Positions 48,801 to 59,800 of a DNA stretch of 64,000 nt are shown here, piece by piece. Every line of letters begins with the position of its first letter. Within the stretch, counting starts at the first letter, position 1. The translations under genes and the position numbers were made by a program. This DNA comes from Parascedosporium putredinis. Its lineage: Eukaryota; Ascomycota; Sordariomycetes; Microascales; Microascaceae. A model generated the notes under the pieces. It saw only the letters and a list, made by a program, of their open reading frames with translations. It had not been told where the DNA came from and did not search any database. The stretch lies in the NCBI GenBank assembly GCA_949357655.1, contig CASHTG010000017.1, forward strand, positions 1,302,001-1,366,000. The letters run 5' to 3'.

Positions 48801-50095
48801 TCCTAGTACCCGTAATACAACCGCCCCAATCCAGGAAACTTCCAAAATGGGGTAAAGAAAACAAACGCTCGATTCCGCAATCCCTGACGCCCTCATATCT
48901 CCATTGCACCAAGTCCCATCAGCCTTTCGTTTAGAACTGGAACACCAAGGTCAAGGTGTGTGCTTCCAGAGAAACGGGGAAAATCGGTGCAGGTTACACC
49001 GACGACGACGCTCAACCGGGGACCCGGGTGCTGGCCACTTTTGGCCACTCTTGGCCGCCGCCCCCTTCCCAACCTTGTTTGTGGCCCGGCACTGCTTGAA
49101 GAACTCCCCGCCCGCGGGAACATGCGCCAACAACCACGCCCTGGCCAGGGTTGATCCCGCCAGTTCCGACCCGATTGCGACGGAGACGACGGCGGAAACA
49201 GGAGCGGGATGGAATTGGAGACGGGCGAAAGAGACAAGCGAGAAGAAATGGGTGCAAGGGTCTTATTGAGGACTGGACCGAAGAGTCGTTACATGACTAA
49301 CACACGGTTTGCGTCGCATTCTCGAGTGCATGGTAACTTGGCCTTCCCAGAGGGAAACAACAAGAAAGAAAGAGGGAAAGAAAACACCTCATATTAACCT
49401 TGATTTCCCTGAGCGATGAAATCGTCGTCGATATGTAACAGTGACGGAGGGTTTCTTCTTATTTCTTCTTTTTATTGGACCATTGCGCCCTAACTTCTCG
49501 CGTCGTTTCCCATTCCAACGTTTCACCATACACTGCCGAGGTAGTGCGACAAGGCAACATATTCCTTTGCCTAGATGAGTTCATGTCTTCCACGGAATCC
49601 TCAGAGGCCGATGGCGCGAATTCCGCGCATTGAGAAGCGAAGTGAAAAGGTTGGTCGATATATCGTTGATATATTGGTGTCTAATCAAGGTATCCCCTTA
49701 GCAAGAAGAGGGGTGTATTCCCCAGGACTTGGGCGAAACAAAGGGGCGCGATGGCCCAAAATAAGAGATACAAGTAGAAAGAAGAAATGGTACAAAGATA
49801 AATGGATAAACGCCCTCGACCCCCTTGGAGCCGCCATGGATATCTCCGAATAATCGATATTTTGTTGGTTATAAACTGCCCCGACGATGGACTTGCGCAT
49901 CGACTCATGAGGATGAGACGGGGTAGACTCTGCTCCCGCAGACCATGCTATACTCTATAGAGCCATAGGATAGATTGTTGTGAAACCAGATGCTGGGCAT
50001 TTCGGCCGTAAGCCCCCGAGCAGGGCCCTTCTCTCTCTCTCCCACACCTTGACTCTTTGTTTTTCTTTTCTTCCTTGTTTTCGTGGTCGAAAGCC
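45804..50095. other. Intergenic region of 4.3 kb between Myb-like and NoxA genes
   Basis: Contains the Myb-like promoter and NoxA 3' flank. Purine-rich tracts lie at 46380-46500 and 46720-46770. ORFs on the minus strand at 46939-46613 and 48386-48060 are Pro/Arg-rich or have a chance hydrophobic start; neither is conserved in pattern. No gene supported. Confidence 0.4.
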
Positions 50096-51933
50096 TTAGA
50101 AGTGCTCCTTCCAGAACCTAAACTTCACGTCGTTCGTAGTAGCCTGCTTGCAGGCTGTGTGGATGTCGCGCGCTAAGAGAGGAAAGTTAGTCTCGGTTTC
50201 TTCAAAATCAATCCGACTCGTTATAGTCCGGCCACGCCAAGCGATAGACTTACCCGCAACTGCAGGTCCACAAAAGTAGACACCCACGCTCGTCTGCGCG
50301 CTTCCATCCAACCCCTAGGTACGTCTGGTCGTTGATGCCGCCCCTCATCGCGTCAAAGATCCTCTTGAAATTGGGTCGGCCAAAATTCGTCCTCGACTTG
50401 AGTTCCGTGAGCGGATCAGTGTCGGCACCCACCGAGTTGAGAACGATGTTCTGCGCCGTGTTGATATCAAGCTTCTGGGTTAGGTATGTGTGAATCCTCA
50501 AGAACTCGTCGGGCGACCCGCCCGGCCGCCGCGCCTCCTCGGCGCTCTGCCTTTCAAGCGACGAAAGTAGGGAGTGGAACCACTCAAACGACGACGTATC
50601 CTTGCACACCCAGATGAACTCGACGCGGCGAAGGCGCGTGGGTGGGTTGGGTCCATTGCGGAGATGCCAGATGTTCTTCAAAATTGAAGCCCAGGGTGTC
50701 ACTCCGATACCAGTGCCGATGAGCACGGCGATTTCGTTTTCAAAGACATCCTCCGCCGGTGCGCCGTAGGGGCCGTCAATTCGGAGATCGGGCATCACCT
50801 CGCCGTTTTGAAGCGCCACCTCGTACATGGCATTGGGATCAACATCGTCGTCGTAGAGTTTGCTTTGCGCAGAGCCGGCGCCGACGGCATCACCAAGCTG
50901 GCGGGTGAAATCGCCGACTTGGCGGATGTGTACGGAGACGTAGGGGTCAAAGGGGCACGACGTGATGGTGAAAGGGTGCCACTGGTAGCGCGAGATGGAC
51001 GGAACCTGCAAGAAAAGCCATTGGCCGGCCTTGTAGCGGAATGACGGCTTCTCAAATTGGAGCTCGACGACATCGTAGGGATGCCTTACAACGCGCGTGA
51101 TTTTCGTAGACCGGGCTGCGCGCACCTCGCGGTAGAGTCTCTCGATGAGATAGAAACCTCCGGCAAAAAGCTCCCATCGCCAACCCAAGTACCCCAGGCA
51201 ATGGTCCCAAAATTCCTTGCCGGCGAACGGCGAAACGGGTAGAGCGGTGTCGCGCACGAAACAGCCCGTTGCATGGGTGTAAAGCCCGAGCATAAAGGGG
51301 ATGAAGAGGTGGTGAGTGTACCAGAATGTTTCAAAGGACTGCTGGCGGATTTTAGCGTGTGCGGTGGTGTACATGAGCAGCATGCAAAGAAGCATAACGT
51401 GGCCCGTGACGCCACCGGCGTCCATGTAATGGATTTGGACCGCAAGCGCGGGACGCAGCTGAGTGCGTTCGACGTTGTAGAAATTGACGTAATGACCGGC
51501 AGTGTGGATCACTGTGAAGATGAGCATCGAATAGGCCACTTGACGATGAAACCAGAGGTTCTCATCGAGCGGTAACCAGCGAATCTTGGGACGGATCCAT
51601 CGAACAAACGTTCGACACACGGGGAGAAGAATCAGGGTTCCATCAATAGTGAGAACGAGACCTGCGCCTCGCGATATCCACACCGAGTGCTGCAAAAGAT
51701 TGAGGGCCGCAAGTCGGGGATCTGCTATTTGTTTATACCTAGAGAGGAAAATGGTCGTGTAAGCCGTGCGCGCCGATCTTTCAGCCACCTGCGGCGTGGA
51801 AAATATTCCACGAGGCACTGCGGGTTCAGGCTAACACTTACGCTCCGAATGCAAAAATCCTATATGCACGCCCCAGAAGAGGATGTGGAAGGCGAGCTTC
51901 GAAAGGTGAATTGCTTCCTGAGAAGCTGCCCAT
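50096..51933 (-). CDS. noxA: NADPH oxidase catalytic subunit NoxA/Nox1
   Basis: Membrane flavocytochrome that passes electrons from NADPH via FAD and two hemes to oxygen, making superoxide; in fungi it drives sexual development, fusion and invasive growth. Exons: 51933-51842, 51738-50254 and 50172-50096. Heme-ligand His residues lie in WFHRQVAYSMLIFTVIHTAGH and WYTHHLFIPFMLGLYTHATG. The FAD motif is HPFTITSCPFD. NADPH contacts are GPYGAPAEDVFENE, IGTGIGVTPWASIL and FIWVCKDTSSFEW, with VGVYFCGP and the terminal FWKEHF. It has no EF-hands or long N-terminus, so it is NoxA and not NoxB or NoxC. Losses: one base each at 51923-51924, 51902-51904 and 51853-51857, and two bases at the run 50312-50315. 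Restored, 1659 nt, 552 residues, the normal size. Confidence 0.93.
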
Positions 51934-54900
51934 ATGTGAGGTCGCCCGCCATTGTGACCGCGCTGTCTCAATTTTCCCTTGGGAGAGGGGAAGAGAGATG
52001 TCGGATGGGCAGGAACCTGACGCGAACTCGAGGAAGCCAGCCAGTGGCTTTTGTTCGCTTTTCGTTGGCGGAGTTCAACTAGGGAGGAGCCGTCCAAACG
52101 ATATTACAGCGCGGGATCGAACCGGGCTTGCGAATGCAACGGTGCAGGGTGGTGGGTGTAGTCGGCGTCGGGTGGCGTTTTTTTCTCTTTGGTTCTCTTG
52201 TTTCCTTCCCAATAGCCTCAGATCCGAATTCCTGAGGTCGCCCAACTCGTGGCGATGCAGATCTCCCTCCAAAAGCTTCGGGTGTCTGTCAGAACTGGAA
52301 GAACCTCCCAAAGAGTATTAACAAAATCAGTTGCCAACGACGGGAAGAAGAGGGAATAATAAAGAAGGGTATCTCGAAGATCAAAAAAGTTATCCGACCT
52401 GCAGATTTCCGATATGAGAAAACGAAGGCACCTCAAGCCTGCAAGGTCCGAAAAAGGGCAAGTGAGCAAAGAAGTGAAGCAATAAACTACCCTTTTCAAT
52501 TACTAGTGTAATGTGCAGGGTGACGAGAATAGAAGTAGCCTAGGTCAAGCTGGGCGGAAGAGCGGATTCGCTGAAGGAAAAGACAGGATGAAAGATTCTG
52601 CGATGTGATAGGGGAGTCGGCGCTTAAACGTCGACGCAAAATCGTCCAGCCACCCAACGGCCGAGTCGGCCATGAGCCCTTCCCGGAGGAGTAGTGTCGA
52701 GCTGTCACCCCCTGGCCTAACGTCCCCTACCCTACCCAAAGCATGGCTAGCCCATCGTGAATGGCCCCAAAGGCTCGTTGGTAGGCGTTCTTGGGGGTCC
52801 GGCCCTTCCATTCTGGCCCGAGTAGAGGCTGTGATGGCGTGGTTGACAAAGGCATGGCGGTTCGAGCGCCAGCGTCGACACTGCAATCCCATGTGGGCGA
52901 TCCGGCGATCTAGCCCACCACAACGGGTGCGGCGACGGGTAGGGTAGGGTCCAGGCCCATCCACGAGGTCCAGAAGGTGAAGGAATGGGAAAAAGACCGG
53001 TCTAGACTGGGCCAGGTCGCCCCTGCCGTGTTGACAGCCTCTCTCCCTCATGTTTCCCGCATGCCTGTCATGTACCCATCACACACAAATTAAGGAAAGG
53101 TGCAACCCCGGAAAGAGCGCTGTCTGTGTGCTGTGGACCCCGTGGCCTCGGCCAGCCAATGCCTGGGCCGTTTTTGGACCTCGTCAACGAGGGGGATGGA
53201 AGGATCAACCGATACGTGAGAATGCCGGGCTCAGTGATGTGGGGATCGGCCCACAAACGAAGCAAAGTCGACTGATGCGGTTGATGCTTTTCACTCCCGC
53301 TCGTCTTAACTCTGTCGCAGGTGTCGGCTTCGGTGGGTCTGTTTGGCCAATCCACCTGAGCAGTCCATCAATTGATAAGGGCAAGAAGTGGTGAGGCTGT
53401 GTACCTGCTTCGATGCAGGGCAACCACCAGAGCTGGAGGTTCTATGACGGCGGGAGCGGAAGCAAGACGCCACACGAGCCGGTGTCAAAAAGCCATTGAG
53501 AGATAAGCTTACAGCAGTGACGTCCCAAATCGTCACTCACGAGTTCATCAACGGCTAGACATCATATCCACGGTCATTTAAAACCAGTCTGTACATGTAG
53601 GTTAAGTCTTTAAGTGGACAGCGTCATTTGACAGCTCCAGCGAGTCGAGACCGCGGCAACGTAGCGTAGAGCTGCCCTCACAGCATCATCAGCGCCACGG
53701 AAAATTTGAAGCCTCACTCGATAAGCACTCTTCCAAGAACCACGCAGAATACGCCCGGTACTATCCAATACGCATTGTTCCCTTTTCCTTTTCCTTTTCC
53801 TTTTTTTCCTTTTTCTTTCTTTGCTCGCTTGAAGACCCTCTCTCCTGGTGGTGGTGGGGCACCAGAGCGGCAACGATGAGGCCCCAAAATCCTCCGATAT
53901 TCTGGGCCCATTTTCCCGTTCCAGGGTGCACATCTGAAACAAAAACTTCCCGGTGCATGCGCCTTGAGCCTCCCATGAACGGCCAACTCGCGCCCGGGCT
54001 TTTAATCTTGAGACACGTGAAGAGAAAAATCGAATGATTTTGAGAATCTCGTCATCCTGCCAGATCCTTTCCCCCATAATACTAGATAGTCTTCACAGCC
54101 GTGAAGAGAATGGAGCGAGGGCCTCAGCCTAGTACCACGCATGCGTATCATTCGCTTGTCGTGGCTTATCATCACGACTTCTATCACTGGCTCCCTCAGT
54201 ACGCCGATATTTTGGACAGGCTCCTCGTCAATTCTGGACCCTGACTTAAAAAGACGTCATGGCATGACTTTGAAGAGTGATGAAGCGAATGGGTCATCGT
54301 GGAGATTTTAAACATCGTCCCTTGCCGTCTTCTGTCGTAGCACTTTCTGGCATGGCACTCCCGGAGAGTGGGAGCACTAAGACGGATCGAAACAATGTAC
54401 TCCTGGCTTCCTTCGCCCTCGTATCATTTCCTTCATGCGTCTAGACTCATCCATTGTCATCCCGTACCCTAGTCTCAGATACCTTAGCCCTCAAGGAAAC
54501 AGACCGGTCTAGACTTTCCCATCCTCTCTGGGCGTTACGAACGGCCCTTGTTCGTCCTCATCTCTCATACTAGGTGACCTGTACTATTTCCATGACCCAC
54601 CGAGAGAGGCGAGGTGGCAACGCTATACCGGGCTTTTAACCTTAAGACGTAGTGCCGCATGCACTCGTCCTGCATCGTCCACCTTACTCGAAGAGGAAAA
54701 TAAAGGGGCCAACTTCGAAGACTTCTGGCTCCCAGGGTTGAGCCTTTTTCTCGACCAGTGGAAGCATGTTAGCCACTTCGACGTGGGAGCGTGGGAGCGT
54801 GGGAGCACTTCTCATCTGTCTCTCGGCTCGGAGTGATCGGTAACAACATATCATAGCCTCCATTGTGATACTCCGCCGCAGGAAGTGTAACATCCTCCTT

Positions 54901-55179
54901 ATGCTTATATCACTAGCGTTTCAGACCTCAAGTTAGTCCATGGCCATGTGCTCTCCCCGCGGAAGCCAAGATGTTGCGATGGGAACGTGAGACAGTTCGG
55001 TTTTCGATTTGAATGATTAGTATGCGTGCGTGTGTGCGTATGTAGACTATACAGGCCAGGATACCTGGAATATTGCGAGGGTCAAGATTCCCGTGAACGG
55101 ATCAAGAGCCAACATGGAACAATAACTAATTAGAAAAGAAAACACAGGTGAGCAAAGTAGAGGGGGCCACGACTGCACC
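51934..55179. other. Intergenic region of 3.2 kb upstream of noxA
   Basis: Contains the noxA promoter and the AAA-gene 3' flank. A GTGGGAGC repeat lies at 54783-54806, and a TTTTCC-type tract at about 53780-53815. A B-box-like element at about 52108-52122 does not fold as a tRNA. No gene supported. Confidence 0.4.
54783..54806. repeat. GTGGGAGC octamer repeat, 3 copies
   Basis: Three perfect tandem copies of an 8-bp unit lie in non-coding DNA. Confidence 0.8.
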
Positions 55180-56812
55180 TCATGCACCCTCCTCGTTCAT
55201 ACCATCCCTCAAGATCTCGATCTGCCTCTTGATTTCCACCCAGAGAACCAGCCCGTCCAACTCCCCATCGCCCACCACAATCTCGACCCAGCCGTCGCCT
55301 ACATCCTCTGTTATAGTTAAACCGCCCATGCTCGCAGTGCTCCGGGCATCCTCATCCTTGGCCTGCGCCGGGAGTCATCTTCGGCGTCGCTAGCCGCTCT
55401 CCGCGCAATAGCCAAGAGAGCCGCAACGAAGGCTTCCTGCATATAGGCGAAACTAAAATCCTCCGTGATATTGGCGATGGCAGCGCACAGCGAGTCTGGG
55501 AAATCGATTTCCTTGTTGCTCGCAAGTTTGTGCTGCCAAAATTGGCAGTAGGCCACCCGCTGCTTGAAATCAGGATCGGGGAAGAGATACTTGCGGTCGA
55601 ACCGCGAAGGTCGTTTCTATAGCAATATGTGAGAATGGGGTCATCCGTAGGTATAAGACGGGAGACGATAGTCCTAGAGATTGCCACTTACGGAGATGCC
55701 TGGATCTAGTTGGTCGATATGGTTGGTACTGCCAATCATGAAGATGCCGTCGTTGCTTCGAAGGCCGTCCACCTCGTTGAGGAAATAGCTTCGCACACTC
55801 GGGCTTATGAGTGTGTCCAAGTCCTCAAAAACGAGGTAGCAGGGCGCGAGCTGCCTAGCCTTTTGGAAGATGGATTGGATACTGTACTCAGGACCTCCAT
55901 ACTGAACTCAAGTTAGCCCATGACGAGTTATCGGTGCTGTACGATTGAAAAGAGCAAATGAGGATAAGGGGAGCGGGAAAACCCAAGGGCTGGTGGGATA
56001 ACCTACGGATGCCAAAGACCGAACGTAGAGGGTGATGACAGGCTTCTCGAGCTCCCAGAGCATCTTCATCGTCGCCTTGATGGAAATGGTCTTGCCGTTG
56101 CCCGGAGGACCATAGTACAAAGGCCTCTCTTCCAAGGGACCTTGAGCCTCGCGTACGAGTCCCTTGACGTGAAAAACGTCAAATGGTCCCCGATGATGGC
56201 ATTCTTCATCTCCTTGTCCAAAATGACATTGTCCCACGAAGACTGCATGATGCTCCGGAATAGCTCAGAGCTCTTTTGCCAATTGCCCTGGTCAAACACC
56301 CACACCTCCTCCTGGACCTCGCTGCTCCATTTCCCCGCCGCGACAATCAAGGCGTCCGCCTTGGCCTTGTCCTTGGTGAGGATATAGTAATTGCGGACCT
56401 GCGGGTAGGAGGACATGCCATCTCGCCCGTCTGCGAGATAGATGATAAACTTGTTGTCCTCCCAGTCGTACGCAAACTTCCCGTAGTCCACCCACCCGGC
56501 GAGTCTCCCCTCCTCATCATCCAGCCGCCGCGCCGGGGCACGTACGTCTTGTACTTGAGGGACTCGGGGAACCTGGCTGCGTCGCTGTCAATGAGCTCGG
56601 CGCGGGCATGACCCGCAGCGGCGAAGTCGAGGAGATTCGACCCCCGTTCCGGGAGACCACGATGTGCAGATCGGGATACTGGTAATGCAGCGTCTCAAGA
56701 ACTACACATGCCGTGTTTACGCGACGCCCGCTCGCGTTGGAGAAATAGCGGCGAGTGGTGATATCGCTCTCGGAAGCTGTAGCGGGGGAGGGGACTCTGG
56801 CCCGTCCGTCAT
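55180..56812 (-). CDS. AAA-type ATPase of a fungal family with unassigned role
   Basis: ATP-driven remodelling protein whose client is unknown. Exons: 56812-56007, 55901-55692 and 55616-55180. Residues 1-210 form a family-specific N-domain (RRYFSNASGRRVN, YPDLHIVVSRNGG, WVDYGKFAYDWEDNKFIIYL). The AAA module has Walker A GPPGNGKT, Walker B CYLVFEDLD, sensor-1 region FMIGSTNHIDQLDPGI and arginine-finger-like RPSRFDRKY. The C-terminal tail ends IEILRDGMNEEGA. One-base losses occur at 56784-56788, 56641-56645, 56535-56538, 56119-56121 and 55370-55372. With them restored the CDS is 1458 nt, 485 residues. The last one hides about 60 residues beyond a false stop at 55317. ATG 56857 is an in-frame alternative start. 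The layout is Bcs1-like, but no mitochondrial or TM segment is visible. Confidence 0.85.
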
Positions 56813-59800
56813 CGCGCTAGAGGCTGACGTGGGGCGAAAGGGGTAGAAGGACGGCATCGTCGGACCCGCGCGGAAGTGCACCCACGTACAGCAGAATAGC
56901 TTGGTTGAGATGGGGGCAAAGGGAGGCAAAGGGGGACAAAAAGAATCGGCAGATTGGTTCAATTCTCCTATTCGCACCGAGTGCTTGAAATGAAAACGTG
57001 TAGGCGCCGAATTGCTTGTTCGTCGGCTGCGTTCGTGTTGGGCCCGTTGTCACGACCTCATGCTCGACTCCGCTTCAACTGGTCACACGGGGTGAGGTTG
57101 GGGAAGCTCCCCATCCAAAATCGGGGTAGATATACTTCAGCTGAAAGCGCGTCATGAGTGTGGATCAATGTACATTGACCATCTAGACGTGGGCCTCAGC
57201 CACAAAACAGCTGCCTTGACCAAAGGATTGCGGAGGCACACCAATAGACAGAACATCAAACTTCAAGAGAACAATATCATTCTCTAGCGCATTGAGATCA
57301 CCCTCCCCTTTCTCATTTCAACATTCAAATATATTTCCTTCCCTCTCCAGCGCCTTCGTGAGACCGAGCGAGGCGATAATTCGATGGACCACAACTCACC
57401 ATGGGCTGGGCAAGCCCCAGGGAGAAACCTCGACTTTGAGAAAGGGTGAATGATTAAGCCGCGCTCTAAATAGCAGGAATTTTGCATAGTAGAGTAGACA
57501 ATTGGGTTGTAAGTTCTGCTCTAAGAGGAGACGGGAAGCTCTCTGTTGCAACCATCAAGCTAATGGGGCGTGGTAAGGCTAGCTTCATCTCGGAAAGCGA
57601 ATCCTAACTATCAAGAGGGTGTTGAGAAGCCCGGCCAACATCTTCCCAAGATGTATCATGCTTCAAATGAAGCGCAACCATCACTTAACTCGACGGGCTG
57701 TATGCACAAGGCGATACCGGGCTGTCGCATCAGACTCGGGGTTTCTAGCGAAGGAACCAGACTGACCTCAGCGATCCGCAATTCTCCTGCGTGACGACAT
57801 ATTTCCTGATCTCTCTATCAAGAGCCGCTCAACTCGGTTCACTTGGGCAGGCGACTTGGAATATAGGTACTACTACAGCTAGTCGAGTGGAACAAGGAGC
57901 AATTCCTTGGCCATCTGATGACGCGACCCGCCGACGGCGTCGACCTGACCGAACCACGAGACGTGTGCAAGCGGAAGCCAAAGATTCCGAAACTTCTAGC
58001 TTATTCTGTATTCTCCGGAGACCTGTCGCTTTTACCTTTCGTCATATCGACCCTCGAGCATGGAAAGGAATCTATCACAAGGGACAGCATCCAATACTCC
58101 GATGGTACACCAGCCGTCCTTGCTCATAACCCGACAAACCTGAGATGACGGGAATCTAGATATTGAGCCTTAGGTCACCCAATCGTAGGCCATTCCCGAG
58201 GAAATGCCCGAGACCGGCTCTCCTGAGCACATGCTGGGCGAGTCAAAACATTCCAATTCATCTATATTCACGCAACACAAGACACGTAAGCTCTTCCGAG
58301 ACGAACGTCAACCGACAGCGCCTTTGCCACCTTGTGTCATGTTGGAAACCCTCCTGTCCTATCCTCGTTGCCTGGATCTGGGACGGCCTGGGAGAGTCTC
58401 GTGATGATGCCTCTCTTCTCGATCTCGAGCCTCGGCAGCACACAACACATTCGGTTATCCTATCTAAAGCCCGATCCTGCTGCCTCCCTGATAGCACAGA
58501 GCGCAACAGGGCGGCTTCCATCTTCACCGACATTCGACCACCGCAGGTTGAAGCTCCAGGAACAGGCAAGCAGCCTCAAGGAACATTCTAGAGTGCCCCA
58601 TCTTTGCTGCGAGCACATTCCAATCGAAGTGATGCCTCTGTTTTCCAACTAGCGGGCTGACAGCGTCCTAGGCCACGCGGTTGGTCGTTGGCGTGGTGGG
58701 ATCCGTACAAGGCTAAAAGTAGAAGTGGATCGACGTTGTCTTTGGTTGCCGGGCGATAATCACAACAGTTTACTGTGGAGGTGACTCTGGCTCCTAATAG
58801 GAATCAACTTCCTAGCCCCATGGCCATCTTGATGAAGACACACGTGTTATAGTTCCCTCATCATCATCGTCACCAAGTTCCCTGAACAGGCGCAGTGTTT
58901 GCAACATTCCGCAAGACCCGACGTTGAACAGACGCCTATCCACGCCTGTCATTCAACTCGTGACCTAGAAGAAGTGTGACCCCGGTATCCGCCAAAACCG
59001 GTGGTGCCCCTTAGGCGCTGGTTAAAGAAGGGAATCCTCGAATGGACAGGAGAGCGTTTCGTCAGCTTCGAGTCACACGTTAGTTCAAATTGAACATAGG
59101 ACCTAGTCGCTGATTCTACAGCTCTCCTGGCTTCACTTCCATAACACCGGACGGGTAACGTGATAAAAACGTGGAGCGGCGCTTCTGGGGTCAACCCACG
59201 GCTGTAGCATGGGAAATTTCTCAGCCTCAAAGTCTAGTATCGCCTTGGAAGTATCTCCGTGGTTCAGCAGAAAGTTCGCTCCTCGTGAAGGGAGAGGAAG
59301 GGCATTGGGCACTGAAAAGAGCCTTCAGGGCCGCTCGCGTATGGCACTGCCGCGATCTACGAAGATGATCGGTTGAGTCCGAGTACTCCTTCTAGTGCGG
59401 TGTCCCTCCGTCGTTTAGCACACCGAATATCTAGAGCAGGCCATCTCGCACAGGACCTATCATTGCGGGAGGGAACTCCCTGCGCCTCATTGTAGGATCT
59501 CGGCCTTTGAGGGCGCATATATGGGCATGTTCACTGGCTCTAACCTAGTGGAACTTGGTCACATCGCCTAGTCGCGGTCGCTCTGTCTCACGTAGTTGGA
59601 ATGGGTGCATATGCCCCTACATCTTGACAACTGGTTATCGCCGCGCGAGACAAATTCCCACTAATACACACAGACAAAGAGTCATGATGGAGCTTCATGC
59701 TTCTCAACCTCACTTGCATACTAATCCAATGCTTGTGGGTGGCGAATAGAGCTGGAGGCTTGATACCAACACGGATTTTCCATGAGGCGAAAAGTCCCAG

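Noticed and set aside
52079..52150. Possible tRNA on the minus strand (GGTTCGATCC box)
   Set aside because: The T-arm has a mismatch, and no matching acceptor stem, A box or anticodon arm could be found.
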